21,675 nt of DNA from assembly GCF_035506375.1 (NCBI RefSeq), contig NZ_DATJPM010000046.1, positions 1 to 21,675 of the forward strand, written 5' to 3'. The position numbers were made by a program, and so were the translations under genes. The first letter of the stretch is position 1, and every line of letters starts with the position of its first letter. Positions 7,627 to 15,525 of this stretch are shown piece by piece. Origin of the DNA: Methanocella sp. Its GTDB lineage: Archaea > Halobacteriota > Methanocellia > Methanocellales > Methanocellaceae. The notes under the pieces are model-generated. The model searched no databases, was not told the origin of the DNA, and worked only from the letters and a program-made list of their open reading frames with translations.

Positions 7627-8225
7627 ATATAAATAAATCCGGCGATTACATGGCTCATATCATGGAGCAGGTGTACCCGGCCGAGCGCACACGCGAGGTA
7701 TTCAGTCGCTTTAAGGATATAAGAAAGAAAAACGAGCTGGCAGAAGCGCTTGCCGTCGAGCTGGGCCGCCTGAGCATATTCGACCTCCAGAAGGTCAGCG
7801 CCTTCGTGGAGAACGAGATAAATAAGCTGCCTTCGCCCTACAGTGAGATGATACACCCATACTTTACCGAGCAGCTGTTCGGCAGCTATTTTAAGCTCAT
7901 GCGCATGTACGGCGAAGGCTCCATAAAAAATATTAAAGAGGATATCAAGGACCAGAAGACGTTCCTGGAGTACTGCGCCATGGTCGAGAGCGGCGGTGAC
8001 GGTCATCTCGGGGATTCGTACTATGGCGGCTATTATCATCTGGTGAGCTGCTTTACGATCTTCGTCCTTGACGAGCCCGGCCATCCCGTGGGCATGCCGT
8101 TCCCCGGCGGCTTCCGCGTGGAGCGCCGCCCCGAAGGCTTCTATTGCCCCATCAGAGATAAGGAGAAGGACGTGCTCTTTTCGATTTGCAATTATTGTCC
8201 CGCGAAGCAGAGCGAAGTGCCCTAG
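7623..8225 (+). CDS. DUF2115 (UPF0305) family protein
   Basis: 200 residues, ending in the family's hallmark C-terminal block: a PFPGGFRVER segment, then YCPIRDKEKD and a C-x2-C-PA-x-Q end. The three cysteines are spaced C-x13-C-x2-C and may bind metal. DUF2115 is known to me mainly from methanogens and its function is unknown. The start at 7623 overlaps the VWA stop codon (ATGA), which suggests translational coupling. A second ATG at 7650 is a possible alternative. The overlap implies that the two proteins are needed together, perhaps with DUF2115 as partner or client of the VWA protein; that is inference. No membrane segments. Confidence 0.75.
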   Translation: MNINKSGDYMAHIMEQVYPAERTREVFSRFKDIRKKNELAEALAVELGRLSIFDLQKVSAFVENEINKLPSPYSEMIHPYFTEQLFGSYFKLMRMYGEGSIKNIKEDIKDQKTFLEYCAMVESGGDGHLGDSYYGGYYHLVSCFTIFVLDEPGHPVGMPFPGGFRVERRPEGFYCPIRDKEKDVLFSICNYCPAKQSEVP

Positions 8226-8237
8226 CCGGGCCTTTTT
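8223..8237 (+). terminator. Candidate T-tract terminator after the DUF2115 gene
   Basis: A GC-rich stretch (CCGGGCC) is followed directly by TTTTT at 8233-8237, just past the stop codon. Archaeal termination often needs only a T-run, so this could end the VWA-DUF2115 transcript before the purL promoter. Confidence 0.3.
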
Positions 8238-8250
8238 GTGCCTGTAAAAG

Positions 8251-8259
8251 GTATATATT
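8251..8259 (+). promoter_or_regulatory. TATA box for purL-purQ, with a long leader
   Basis: GTATATATT is the only strong TATA match between the DUF2115 and purL genes. It implies initiation near 8278-8282 and a leader of about 75 bases, longer than for most genes here. The leader can form small stems (CACGG/CCGTG at 8294-8305, or the wider CCACG/CGTGG, and ACAA/TTGT near 8329-8341). It ends with a Shine-Dalgarno sequence, AGAGGT, at 8347-8352. Confidence 0.45.
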
Positions 8260-8355
8260 CCATGGCAGGGTACATCTCAGCATCAATAACGCCCACGGCA
8301 CCGTGTCGTGGATAAGCTTAAGGATTAGACAACCGATTGTTAACCTAGAGGTATT

Positions 8356-11331
8356 ATGCCGTTCAGGATCGAGGTCGCGTTAAAGCCCGGGTACAGGGAC
8401 GCCGCGGGCGAGGGCGTAAAGGAAGCCATTAAAAATAACCTGAATATCGGGGCGGACAGTGTCCGGACTATCAAGGTCTTCACTGTGAACGCCAGCCTTA
8501 CGGACGAGGAAAAGAAGGCCATTGCAGCGGGGCCGTTCTCGGACGCCATCGTCCAGGAGTACTCGCTGGACAGGCCGCTGGCCGCAAACTTCGACTGGCT
8601 GGTCGAGGTCGGTTTCAGGCCGGGCGTCACGGATAACGAAGGCAAGACTGGACGCGAGGCAATCGAGGACAGGCTGGGCCGGAAGCTGAAGCCCGACGAA
8701 TCCGTCCACACCTCCACGCAGTACCTCATCAGCGGAAAGATCAACCATATCCAGGCCATTCGCATTAGCAAGGAAATGCTCGGCAACGAGCTCATCGAGC
8801 GCTTTAACATCATCAGCAAGGACGAGTGGGACGGTAAGTTCGACCCGTATGTGCCGGTGGTGAAAGACGCACACAAGCCTCATGTCGGCGAGATCAATTT
8901 AGACGTCAGCGATAAGGAGCTACAGGAGATCAGCCGGAAAGGCACGCTCGCCCTCTCGCTGGAGGAGATGCGGCGCATCCGGGACTACTTTAAGGAGCCC
9001 TCTGTATTGGAGGCCCGTAAGAAAGTGGGGCTGAGCGATAAGCCGACCGACGTCGAGGTCGAGTCGCTCGCACAGACGTGGAGCGAGCACTGCAAGCATA
9101 AGATCTTCAACGCCACCATCGACTATTACGAGGACGGCAGGAAGGAGACCATCGACAGCCTTTTCAAGACTTACGTCCAGGGCTCCACGAGCGAGATCGC
9201 GAAAAACGCCGGCTGGCTCGTGTCCGTCTTCAAGGATAACGCCGGCGTCATCAGGTTCACGGACGATCACAATATCGCTTTTAAGGTCGAGACGCACAAC
9301 AGCCCGTCCGCGCTGGACCCGTATGGCGGGGCTATAACGGGTATCGTCGGCGTCGACAGGGACCCGTCCGGCACGGGCATGGGCTCGAAGATCATCGCCC
9401 ACACGGACGTCCTCTGCTTCGCCTCGCCCGAGTATAAAGGCCGCCTGCCGCCCCGCATTTTCCACCCACGCCGCATCATGGAGGGCGTTGTAAGAGGCAT
9501 CAAGGATGGCGGCAACAAGAACGGCATCCCCACTATCAACGGGGCTATTTTATTCGACGACCGCTATGGCGGCAAGCCGCTCGTCTACTGCGGCTCCATC
9601 GGCATCATGCCCGCGAAGGTGAACGGCCAGCCGTCGGAGAATAAGAAGGCGAACGACGGGGACCTCATCGTCATGGCCGGCGGCCGTATCGGCAAGGACG
9701 GCATCCACGGCGCCACGTTCTCTTCTGAAGAGCTACATGAAGGCTCGCCCGCGACGGCCGTCCAGATCGGCGACCCCATCACGCAGAAGAAGATGCTCGA
9801 CATGCTGCTCGAGGCCCGGGACATGGGCCTGTACCGGTGCATTACTGACAACGGCGCCGGAGGCTTATCATCTTCGGTCGGCGAGACCGCCGAATCGTCC
9901 GGAGGCTGCGAGATGCACCTCGAAAAAGCGCCCCTCAAGTACCACGGTCTCGACCCCTGGGAAATACTCCTATCCGAGGCACAGGAGCGAATGACCCTGG
10001 CCGTTCCGCCGGAAAAGCTCGACGCCTTCATGGCGCTGTGCAAGCGGCGCGGCGTCGAAGCCACTGTCCTGGGAAAATTCACGAGCACAGGCAAGTTCCA
10101 CGTTTTATACGATGGCGAGACCGTCGCCTACCTGGACATGCACTTTCTGCACCACGGCCTGCCGAAGATGAGCCTGACGGCAAAGTGGCAGGCCCCGAAG
10201 CATAAGGAGCCGGAGCTGCCGGAGGAAGGCCTGACCGGCGCGCTGATGAGCGTCCTGTCGGACCTGAACATCGCCAGCAAGGAATGGGTCATCCGGCAGT
10301 ATGACCACGAAGTCCAGGGCGGCTCCGTCATAAAGCCGCTCACGGGCAGGGACAACGACGGCCCGGGCGACGCGGGCGTAATACGGCCGCTCCTGGACAG
10401 GATGGACGGGCTGGCCGTGGCAAACGGCATCAACCCGTTCTACGGCGACATCGATACTTATCATATGACGGCCAACTCCATCGACGAGGCCATCAGGAAC
10501 GTCATTGCCGTGGGCGGCAGCCTGAAGCAGATCGCCCTGCTCGACAACTTCTGCTGGTGCGATCCCATATATGATCCGGAGAAAACGCCGGACGGCGAGT
10601 ACAAGCTTGCCCAGCTCGTGCGGGCGAACAAGGCGCTGTACGATTACACTACGGCCTATGGCACGCCGTGCATTTCAGGCAAGGACTCCATGAAGAACGA
10701 TTACAAGCTCAAGGGCGAGGACGGGAAGGAGTATAAGATCTCTATCCCGCCCACCGTGCTCTTCTCTGCCGCGGGCGTTATTCCCGACGTCCGGAAGTGC
10801 GTCACCATGGACGCCAAGATTGCGGGAGACGTCGTCTTCGCAGTTGGCATGACAAAGGATGAGCTGGGCGGCTCCAGGTTCTACGCCTGGCTCGGCGCCG
10901 TCGGCAACAACGTGCCTAAAGTGGATGCGGCGGTGAACAAGAAGACGTATGAGGCGCTTTCTAAGGCCATCGATGCAGGCCTCGTCGCATCCTGCCACGA
11001 CTGCTCGGACGGCGGCCTGGCCGTGGCATTAGCCGAGACGGCGTTCGCCGGAGGGCTGGGAATGGACATCGACCTGCTCCGCGTCCCGCAGGAAAGGCTC
11101 AATAAGGACGCCCAGGTGCTCTTCTCCGAGTCGGCGGGCCGGTTCGTCGTGACCGTGGCGCCGGAGAACGAAAAGGCGTTCAAGAAGGCAATGGAGGGCG
11201 TCGACTGCGAGTCCATCGGCACGGTCCGGTCAGACGACCGGTTCCTGGTGCGAGGCCTCAAGAGCATGCGGATAATCGACACTATTATCGGGGCGCTTAA
11301 AGAGTCCTGGCAATATCCGCTGAGGTGGTAA
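8356..11331 (+). CDS. purL: FGAM synthase large subunit with fused PurS-like domains
   Basis: Converts formylglycinamide ribonucleotide, ATP and glutamine-derived ammonia to FGAM, step 4 of purine synthesis. 991 residues. Residues about 1-160 hold two successive PurS-like units, each opening with a similar strand (FRIEVALKPGYRDAAG; WLVEVGFRPGVTDNEG). The PurL body follows, with the active-site S243-E-H245-C, the ETHNSPSALDPYGGA motif and SGKDSMKN in the second half, so both AIR-synthase-type halves are present. There is no C-terminal glutaminase; that is the next gene, purQ. Small PurL (about 700-800 aa) normally needs a separate PurS. Here PurS appears built in, an architecture I recall from some bacteria such as Geobacter. 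Start at 8356, five bases or less after AGAGGT. Purine control is likely but no known operator was recognised. Confidence 0.93.
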   Translation: MPFRIEVALKPGYRDAAGEGVKEAIKNNLNIGADSVRTIKVFTVNASLTDEEKKAIAAGPFSDAIVQEYSLDRPLAANFDWLVEVGFRPGVTDNEGKTGREAIEDRLGRKLKPDESVHTSTQYLISGKINHIQAIRISKEMLGNELIERFNIISKDEWDGKFDPYVPVVKDAHKPHVGEINLDVSDKELQEISRKGTLALSLEEMRRIRDYFKEPSVLEARKKVGLSDKPTDVEVESLAQTWSEHCKHKIFNATIDYYEDGRKETIDSLFKTYVQGSTSEIAKNAGWLVSVFKDNAGVIRFTDDHNIAFKVETHNSPSALDPYGGAITGIVGVDRDPSGTGMGSKIIAHTDVLCFASPEYKGRLPPRIFHPRRIMEGVVRGIKDGGNKNGIPTINGAILFDDRYGGKPLVYCGSIGIMPAKVNGQPSENKKANDGDLIVMAGGRIGKDGIHGATFSSEELHEGSPATAVQIGDPITQKKMLDMLLEARDMGLYRCITDNGAGGLSSSVGETAESSGGCEMHLEKAPLKYHGLDPWEILLSEAQERMTLAVPPEKLDAFMALCKRRGVEATVLGKFTSTGKFHVLYDGETVAYLDMHFLHHGLPKMSLTAKWQAPKHKEPELPEEGLTGALMSVLSDLNIASKEWVIRQYDHEVQGGSVIKPLTGRDNDGPGDAGVIRPLLDRMDGLAVANGINPFYGDIDTYHMTANSIDEAIRNVIAVGGSLKQIALLDNFCWCDPIYDPEKTPDGEYKLAQLVRANKALYDYTTAYGTPCISGKDSMKNDYKLKGEDGKEYKISIPPTVLFSAAGVIPDVRKCVTMDAKIAGDVVFAVGMTKDELGGSRFYAWLGAVGNNVPKVDAAVNKKTYEALSKAIDAGLVASCHDCSDGGLAVALAETAFAGGLGMDIDLLRVPQERLNKDAQVLFSESAGRFVVTVAPENEKAFKKAMEGVDCESIGTVRSDDRFLVRGLKSMRIIDTIIGALKESWQYPLRW

Positions 11332-11332
11332 T

Positions 11333-12166
11333 ATGGCCGTTAAGTCTTTAGTATTAACAGGATACGGGATCAACTGCGAGATGGAAACGGCGTACGCCAA
11401 TAAGCTTGCCGGCGCCGAGGCCACCATCGCCCACATCAACGACGTCATCGACGGGCGCTACCGGCTAGAAGATTACCAGATACTGAACTTCCCCGGCGGC
11501 TTCTCCTATGGGGATGACCTTGGCAGCGGTAAGGCGTTCGCGAACAAGCTGCTCTATGCGACGACGCCCAAAGGGCATCTAATGGACGGCATCCAGAAGT
11601 TCATCGAGGACGGTAAATTGATCATCGGCATCTGCAACGGCTTCCAGATCCTGGTGAAGATGGGCCTGCTGCCGGCCTTCGATGAGAACTATAAGGCCCA
11701 GACAACGACCGTGTTCTATAACGATAAGGGATTCCGGGACGCCTGGGTATACCTGAAAGTCAACCCGGCCTCGAAATGCGTGTTCACGAAAGGCGTGGAA
11801 AAGATGTACCTGCCCATCCGGCACGGTGAAGGCAAATTCATACCGGGGGACGCGAATGTGCTGGAGAGGCTATTGAAGAACGGCCACGTCGTAATGCAGT
11901 ACGCGGACGAGAGCTACCGTCCCAGCATGCAGTTCCCGATGAACCCCAACGGCTCCGTGGACTCAATTGCCGGCATATGCGATGAGACCGGCCGGGTATT
12001 CGGCCTCATGCCCCATCCCGAAGCTTTTAATCACATCACCAACCACCCGCACTATGCCCGGCTCGTCCAGGAATACCGCCGCAAGGGCAAGAAACTGCCG
12101 GAAGAGGGCGACGGCATACAGGTGTGGAGGAACGCCGTGGCCTACGCGAAGGAAAAGCTGGCGTAG
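11333..12166 (+). CDS. purQ: FGAM synthase glutaminase subunit
   Basis: A class I glutamine amidotransferase of 277 residues that supplies ammonia to PurL. The triad is visible: C101 in GICNGFQ (nucleophile elbow), with H228 and E230 in MPHPEAF. The FPGGFSYGDDLGSGKAFA block is diagnostic of PurQ. It is about 40 residues longer than the 220-230 aa PurQ of the three-subunit system. The extra length lies in the middle (PASKCVFTKGVEKMYLPIRHGEGKF region) and the C-terminal tail, and probably matches the fused PurL. The ATG lies one base after the purL stop, with GAGGTGG inside the purL end as ribosome-binding site, so the pair is co-translated. A T-rich run at about 12174-12190 probably terminates the transcript and overlaps the next promoter. 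Confidence 0.93.
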   Translation: MAVKSLVLTGYGINCEMETAYANKLAGAEATIAHINDVIDGRYRLEDYQILNFPGGFSYGDDLGSGKAFANKLLYATTPKGHLMDGIQKFIEDGKLIIGICNGFQILVKMGLLPAFDENYKAQTTTVFYNDKGFRDAWVYLKVNPASKCVFTKGVEKMYLPIRHGEGKFIPGDANVLERLLKNGHVVMQYADESYRPSMQFPMNPNGSVDSIAGICDETGRVFGLMPHPEAFNHITNHPHYARLVQEYRRKGKKLPEEGDGIQVWRNAVAYAKEKLA

Positions 12167-12182
12167 GACCACAATTTCTTTA

Positions 12183-12192
12183 TTTTTATATT
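12183..12192 (+). promoter_or_regulatory. TATA box for the YbjQ-type gene
   Basis: The T/A run TTTTTATATT is centred about 28 bases before the ATG at 12216. A GGTG at 12206-12209 lies six bases before that ATG and could act as a weak ribosome-binding site. The run also doubles as the T-tract after purQ. Confidence 0.4.
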
Positions 12193-12215
12193 CCCTTTAC
12201 TAACTGGTGTCGATC

Positions 12216-12578
12216 ATGGCAGATGACCTTATCATAGTTAGCACCCCGTACGTTCCGGGATATCGTATTACGAGTACAAAAGGCTTCACCTGGGGCCTCA
12301 TCGTTAGAAGCCGCGGCCTCGGCGGCAATATTGTCGCCGGCTTGAGGACCATTACCGGCGGAGAGATCCACGAGTACACGGAATTGCTGAACCACTCCCG
12401 GCAGAACGCGCTGGACAGGATGAAGGAGCACGCGAAGGCGCTGGGCGCCAACGCCGTCATCGGCGTGGATTTCGACTCCTCCGAGCTCGGGCAGTCGATG
12501 ACCGAGGTGCTGGCCTATGGCACGGCCGTGGTCGTCGAAAAAGAGACGGCGTCGACAAACCCAGTAAGGCTCTCCTGA
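12216..12578 (+). CDS. YbjQ/UPF0145-family protein
   Basis: 120 residues from the ATG at 12216. The family pattern is clear: an opening strand I-I-V-S-T-P-Y-V-P-G-Y, the RSRGLGGNIVAGLRTITGGEI block, a helix with ARxxALDRMxEHAKALGANAV-type spacing, and a final A-Y-G-T-A-V strand. Members are small soluble proteins that form ring-shaped oligomers. They are annotated as heavy-metal-binding on thin evidence and the biological role is unknown. A GTG at 12207 would add three residues. I chose the ATG because GGTG precedes it at suitable spacing and the TATA element is about 28 bases away. A T-run follows, so it is probably transcribed alone. Confidence 0.85.
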   Translation: MADDLIIVSTPYVPGYRITSTKGFTWGLIVRSRGLGGNIVAGLRTITGGEIHEYTELLNHSRQNALDRMKEHAKALGANAVIGVDFDSSELGQSMTEVLAYGTAVVVEKETASTNPVRLS

Positions 12579-12878
12579 GTCTTTTTTAGTATTTATATTG
12601 AATATTGTTCTTGATGTTCCAGTTAACTCAAACAATCGATTATACCACAAAATCGTTGATGACCGGGGCTTTGGTCATATATAAATAATGAAAATTTCGT
12701 AAAATAAGAAAACAAGCCCAATGTTTGCCGAAGTGCTAAAAATTTTTCATAGGAGCTCACCGAGATTTTATTAATATACCCTCCGGGAATATTTTTTAAA
12801 ACCCTCTGTGCGCACCATGGTATAACCGATATGCCAGACGATACAGGAAAAGAAAATGATGGATTATAAATACAGCGA
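12579..12878. other. AT-rich 300-bp gap between convergent genes, with a promoter-like core
   Basis: No convincing protein gene is present; the only open frames are of about 12-15 codons. The plus strand has a strong TATA match (TATATAAAT, 12678-12686), preceded by a GACC/GGTC hairpin (12661-12676). No protein gene follows it on that strand, as both neighbours point inward. It could drive a small non-coding or antisense RNA beginning near 12705 and running toward the 3' end of the Nramp-type gene. It could also be chance in AT-rich DNA. No tRNA fold or conserved RNA motif was recognised. Confidence 0.3.
12582..12587 (+). terminator. T-tract terminator after the YbjQ-type gene
   Basis: Six consecutive T residues start four bases after the stop codon, followed by more T-rich sequence. 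This is typical of archaeal intrinsic termination. No strong hairpin precedes it. Confidence 0.45.
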
Positions 12879-14147
12879 TTATTTTAACAGTCCTGGGAAT
12901 ATCGTCGTCACGACCAGCAGCAGCGTCAGGAACGATACGATGATCGTCGTGCCCCATGCCAGCCAGTTGAACAGCTTCGAGTTCGTATACTCTCCCATGA
13001 TCTTCTTATTATTTATGAGGAGGAGCATGAACACCAAAATGAAGGGCAGTAGCATGCCGTTCAGCACCTGAGACAGGTACATGATGGCGATGAGCGGCGC
13101 TCCGGGTATCAATATCACGAGCGCGCCCAGCACGATGAGCGACGTATAGAGCACGTAAAAGTGCGGCGCATCCTTGAACTTTTTATCGATGCCCGAGTCC
13201 CAGCCGATGCCTTCGCAAACCATATACGCGGTCGAAAGCGGCAGGATCGACGCGGCGAACGCCGAGGCGCTGAACAGGCCGAAGGCAAAGAGCTCGGAGG
13301 CGTATTGGCCGGCCAGCGGCGCGAGCGCTCGCGCGGCGTCGGCGGCAGTCTCGATCCTGATCCCATTGACGAACAACGTTGATGCACAGGTCATGATGAT
13401 GAAGAATGCCACGATGGACGTGACCATGCAACCCATGATGACGTCTATCCTCGTGAACTTATAGTCCGAGATCCGGACGCCTTTTTCCACGATGGCCGAC
13501 TGGATGTAGAACTGCATCCAGGGGGCGATGGTCGTGCCTACAAGGCCGATGAACATGAGCAGATAGCTCGGCTGGAAGCTGAACGTCGGGATGACCGAGC
13601 TTTTAATCACGTGCGCCCAGTCGGGGCCGGCCATGAACCCCGATATGACGTACGTCGCATAGAACGCGCTTGCGACGAGGAAGATTTTTTCCACCATGCT
13701 ATAGGTGCCCTTGACCACAAGAAGCCATACCAGCGCGGCGATAACCGGAACGGCAATGTACCGGGATATGCCGAAGATCTCCATACTCGCCGCGATGCCG
13801 GCGAATTCGGACATTGTATTGCCGAAGTTGGCCAGCACCAGGACGATGATAAGCAGCACCATCGTGCGTATGCCGAAGTTCTCCCGGATGAGGTCCGAGA
13901 GCCCCTTGCCGGTGACCACACCCATGCGTGCGCACATCTCCTGCACGACGATGAGGGCGATGGTAATGGGGACGAGCGTCCAGAGGAAAGCGTACCCGAA
14001 GTGCGCCCCGGCCAGCGAGTAGGTCGTTATGCCGCCGGCATCGTTATCGACGCTCGCCGTGATGATGCCCGGCCCGATAACCGCTAAAAATAGCATGATA
14101 TTCTTCACGTTAATACGGCCGAGCGGGCTGCATTTTACCTCTGCCAT
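12879..14147 (-). CDS. Nramp-fold divalent metal transporter, atypical ligand set
   Basis: An integral membrane protein of 422 residues with about 11 hydrophobic segments. It aligns with the Nramp fold, but the TM1 motif is D36-A-G-G where Mn/Fe transporters have DPGN. TM6 reads A208-P-W where they have MPH. The key aspartate is kept, while the asparagine and methionine ligands are lost. In Nramp-related Mg2+ transporters such losses accompany transport of Mg2+ or Mn2+ rather than softer metals, so Mg2+ is a reasonable guess. The ATG at 14147 follows AAGGTG at good spacing, five bases after the stop of the upstream gene. A GTG at 14156 overlapping that stop is the alternative. It is the third gene of the Lrp / MgtE_N-CBS / transporter operon. 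Automatic pipelines may call it MntH, which the ligands do not support. Confidence 0.85.
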   Translation of the reverse strand: MAEVKCSPLGRINVKNIMLFLAVIGPGIITASVDNDAGGITTYSLAGAHFGYAFLWTLVPITIALIVVQEMCARMGVVTGKGLSDLIRENFGIRTMVLLIIVLVLANFGNTMSEFAGIAASMEIFGISRYIAVPVIAALVWLLVVKGTYSMVEKIFLVASAFYATYVISGFMAGPDWAHVIKSSVIPTFSFQPSYLLMFIGLVGTTIAPWMQFYIQSAIVEKGVRISDYKFTRIDVIMGCMVTSIVAFFIIMTCASTLFVNGIRIETAADAARALAPLAGQYASELFAFGLFSASAFAASILPLSTAYMVCEGIGWDSGIDKKFKDAPHFYVLYTSLIVLGALVILIPGAPLIAIMYLSQVLNGMLLPFILVFMLLLINNKKIMGEYTNSKLFNWLAWGTTIIVSFLTLLLVVTTIFPGLLK

Positions 14148-14152
14148 TGATA

Positions 14153-15517
14153 TCACACCTTGTGTATTCGCCTGTTCCTGTGATAGTTCGCCGGCAGGCG
14201 GCTCTTGATATCCTCGGGCAACGTATACTCGAGCGCGTCGTCGAAAGTAACGATGCCCAGCATCACGTTTTCATTATTTACGACCGGGATCGCCAGCAGG
14301 TCGTAGCGGGAGAGAACATTCGCTACTTCTTCCCGGGACGACGTGGGCACGACGCTGATGACTTCGGTCATCATGATATCCTTGACCGGCTTCTGGGGGT
14401 CGGCCAGCAGAAGGTCCCTGAGCGAAAATACGCCTATTATGCGCTCCTTCTCGTCGAGGACATATAGATAATATATCATGTCGATGTCGTGGCCATAGGC
14501 GCGCAGCTTCGCGAACGCTTCGGCTACCTTCTGGTCGGGGTGAATGTAAATGAACTCGGTGTTCATCATGCCGCCGGCTGAGTTTTCCCTGTATGTCATT
14601 AAATCCCGGATGTCGCTGGCATGCTCCTTGCTGATGCTGCATAGCTGCTTCAGCACTTCGGATGCTCTCTCGTGGGGCATCGTGATCAGGATATCGGCCG
14701 CATCGTCAGGGTTCATGTTATCCATGATGTCGGCGACGTCCTGTACGGTCATCTGCTTGAGCATATTGGACCGCACGTCGGGCTCGACCTCTTCCAGCGT
14801 TTCGGCGGCCGTCTCCTCATCCAGCGACTTGAAAATAGTAAATCTGCCCTTGTTGTCGAGCTCCTCGATGATGTCGGCGATATCCGCGGGGTGCAAGTCG
14901 TTAACGTTCTTTCGCGGTATCTTGAGGTGGACCTTGCGCAGGGTGGCATTCAGCGGGTCGATGTAGGACCAGGAGATGATGTGCTCGGGGAGTTGGAGGG
15001 GCTTCACGTACTTCGGCAGCCACATGAGGCCCAGGCGGCGCATGATGCCGTTAAAGCCCACGTCCACGCCCACCAGGTTGAGCGAGCCCTTGATCCAGGC
15101 CATGAGGACGTCGTTAACCCTCACGACCTTCAGGTCGTCGATGTCGACGATCTGCTTGTCCAGGATCGTATCGCGAATGAGCATCTCGTTCTCAGCAAGC
15201 CTGCCTGGAGGGATATCCTCCATCGAGACTTTCAGCTTAATGCTGTTATCGATGGATTCGACGTTCGCCATGCTCACGATGACGTCGTGCCCCATCACTT
15301 TACTAAAAAGACCCTCGCCGTAGACGACTCCAGAGACTTCCATTAAAGTCTCGCCTGGCCGTATGGTAAAGTCCTTTAGCTTACCAAGCACTCGCCCGTC
15401 CTTATCCGCCACGTCCCTGCCGATATACTGGCTGAAGAACCGGGCGCGGCCGCTCTGCAGCAGCTCCGATAATTCGGGCCTCGTGCCATTATTTTTGATG
15501 CTCTTCGACTCGCTCAT
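14153..15517 (-). CDS. Soluble MgtE_N-CBS protein with PRC-barrel N-terminus, no channel domain
   Basis: 454 residues with no membrane segment. In order: a PRC-barrel-like region at about 25-100 (FSQYIGRDVADKDGRVLGKL), a second similar segment at about 110-190, an MgtE_N superhelix at about 200-320 (repeated HPADIAD-, PDVRSNML-, PDDAADIL-type units), and a CBS pair at about 335-440. In MgtE channels, MgtE_N and CBS form the cytosolic Mg2+ sensor that gates a following membrane domain. Here the protein stops after the CBS pair with a short basic tail, so the gate has no channel of its own. The next gene, five bases on, is an Nramp-fold transporter, which I infer is its partner. AGGTGAT gives an excellent ribosome-binding site six bases before the ATG, eight bases after the Lrp-type stop codon. 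Confidence 0.85.
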   Translation of the reverse strand: MSESKSIKNNGTRPELSELLQSGRARFFSQYIGRDVADKDGRVLGKLKDFTIRPGETLMEVSGVVYGEGLFSKVMGHDVIVSMANVESIDNSIKLKVSMEDIPPGRLAENEMLIRDTILDKQIVDIDDLKVVRVNDVLMAWIKGSLNLVGVDVGFNGIMRRLGLMWLPKYVKPLQLPEHIISWSYIDPLNATLRKVHLKIPRKNVNDLHPADIADIIEELDNKGRFTIFKSLDEETAAETLEEVEPDVRSNMLKQMTVQDVADIMDNMNPDDAADILITMPHERASEVLKQLCSISKEHASDIRDLMTYRENSAGGMMNTEFIYIHPDQKVAEAFAKLRAYGHDIDMIYYLYVLDEKERIIGVFSLRDLLLADPQKPVKDIMMTEVISVVPTSSREEVANVLSRYDLLAIPVVNNENVMLGIVTFDDALEYTLPEDIKSRLPANYHRNRRIHKV

Positions 15518-15525
15518 GCCATCAC

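Noticed and set aside
12831..12869. 12-codon plus-strand mini-ORF in the convergent gap
   Set aside because: Too short, no ribosome-binding site, no conservation information; probably chance.
12579..12878. AT-rich gap as a replication origin
   Set aside because: No origin-recognition-box repeats or GC-rich inverted repeats, and no cdc6/orc1 gene nearby.
14672..15346. 224-codon plus-strand frame across the MgtE_N-CBS gene
   Set aside because: His/Val/Asp-rich shadow, with no Shine-Dalgarno sequence or promoter; the minus-strand gene is well supported by domains and spacing.
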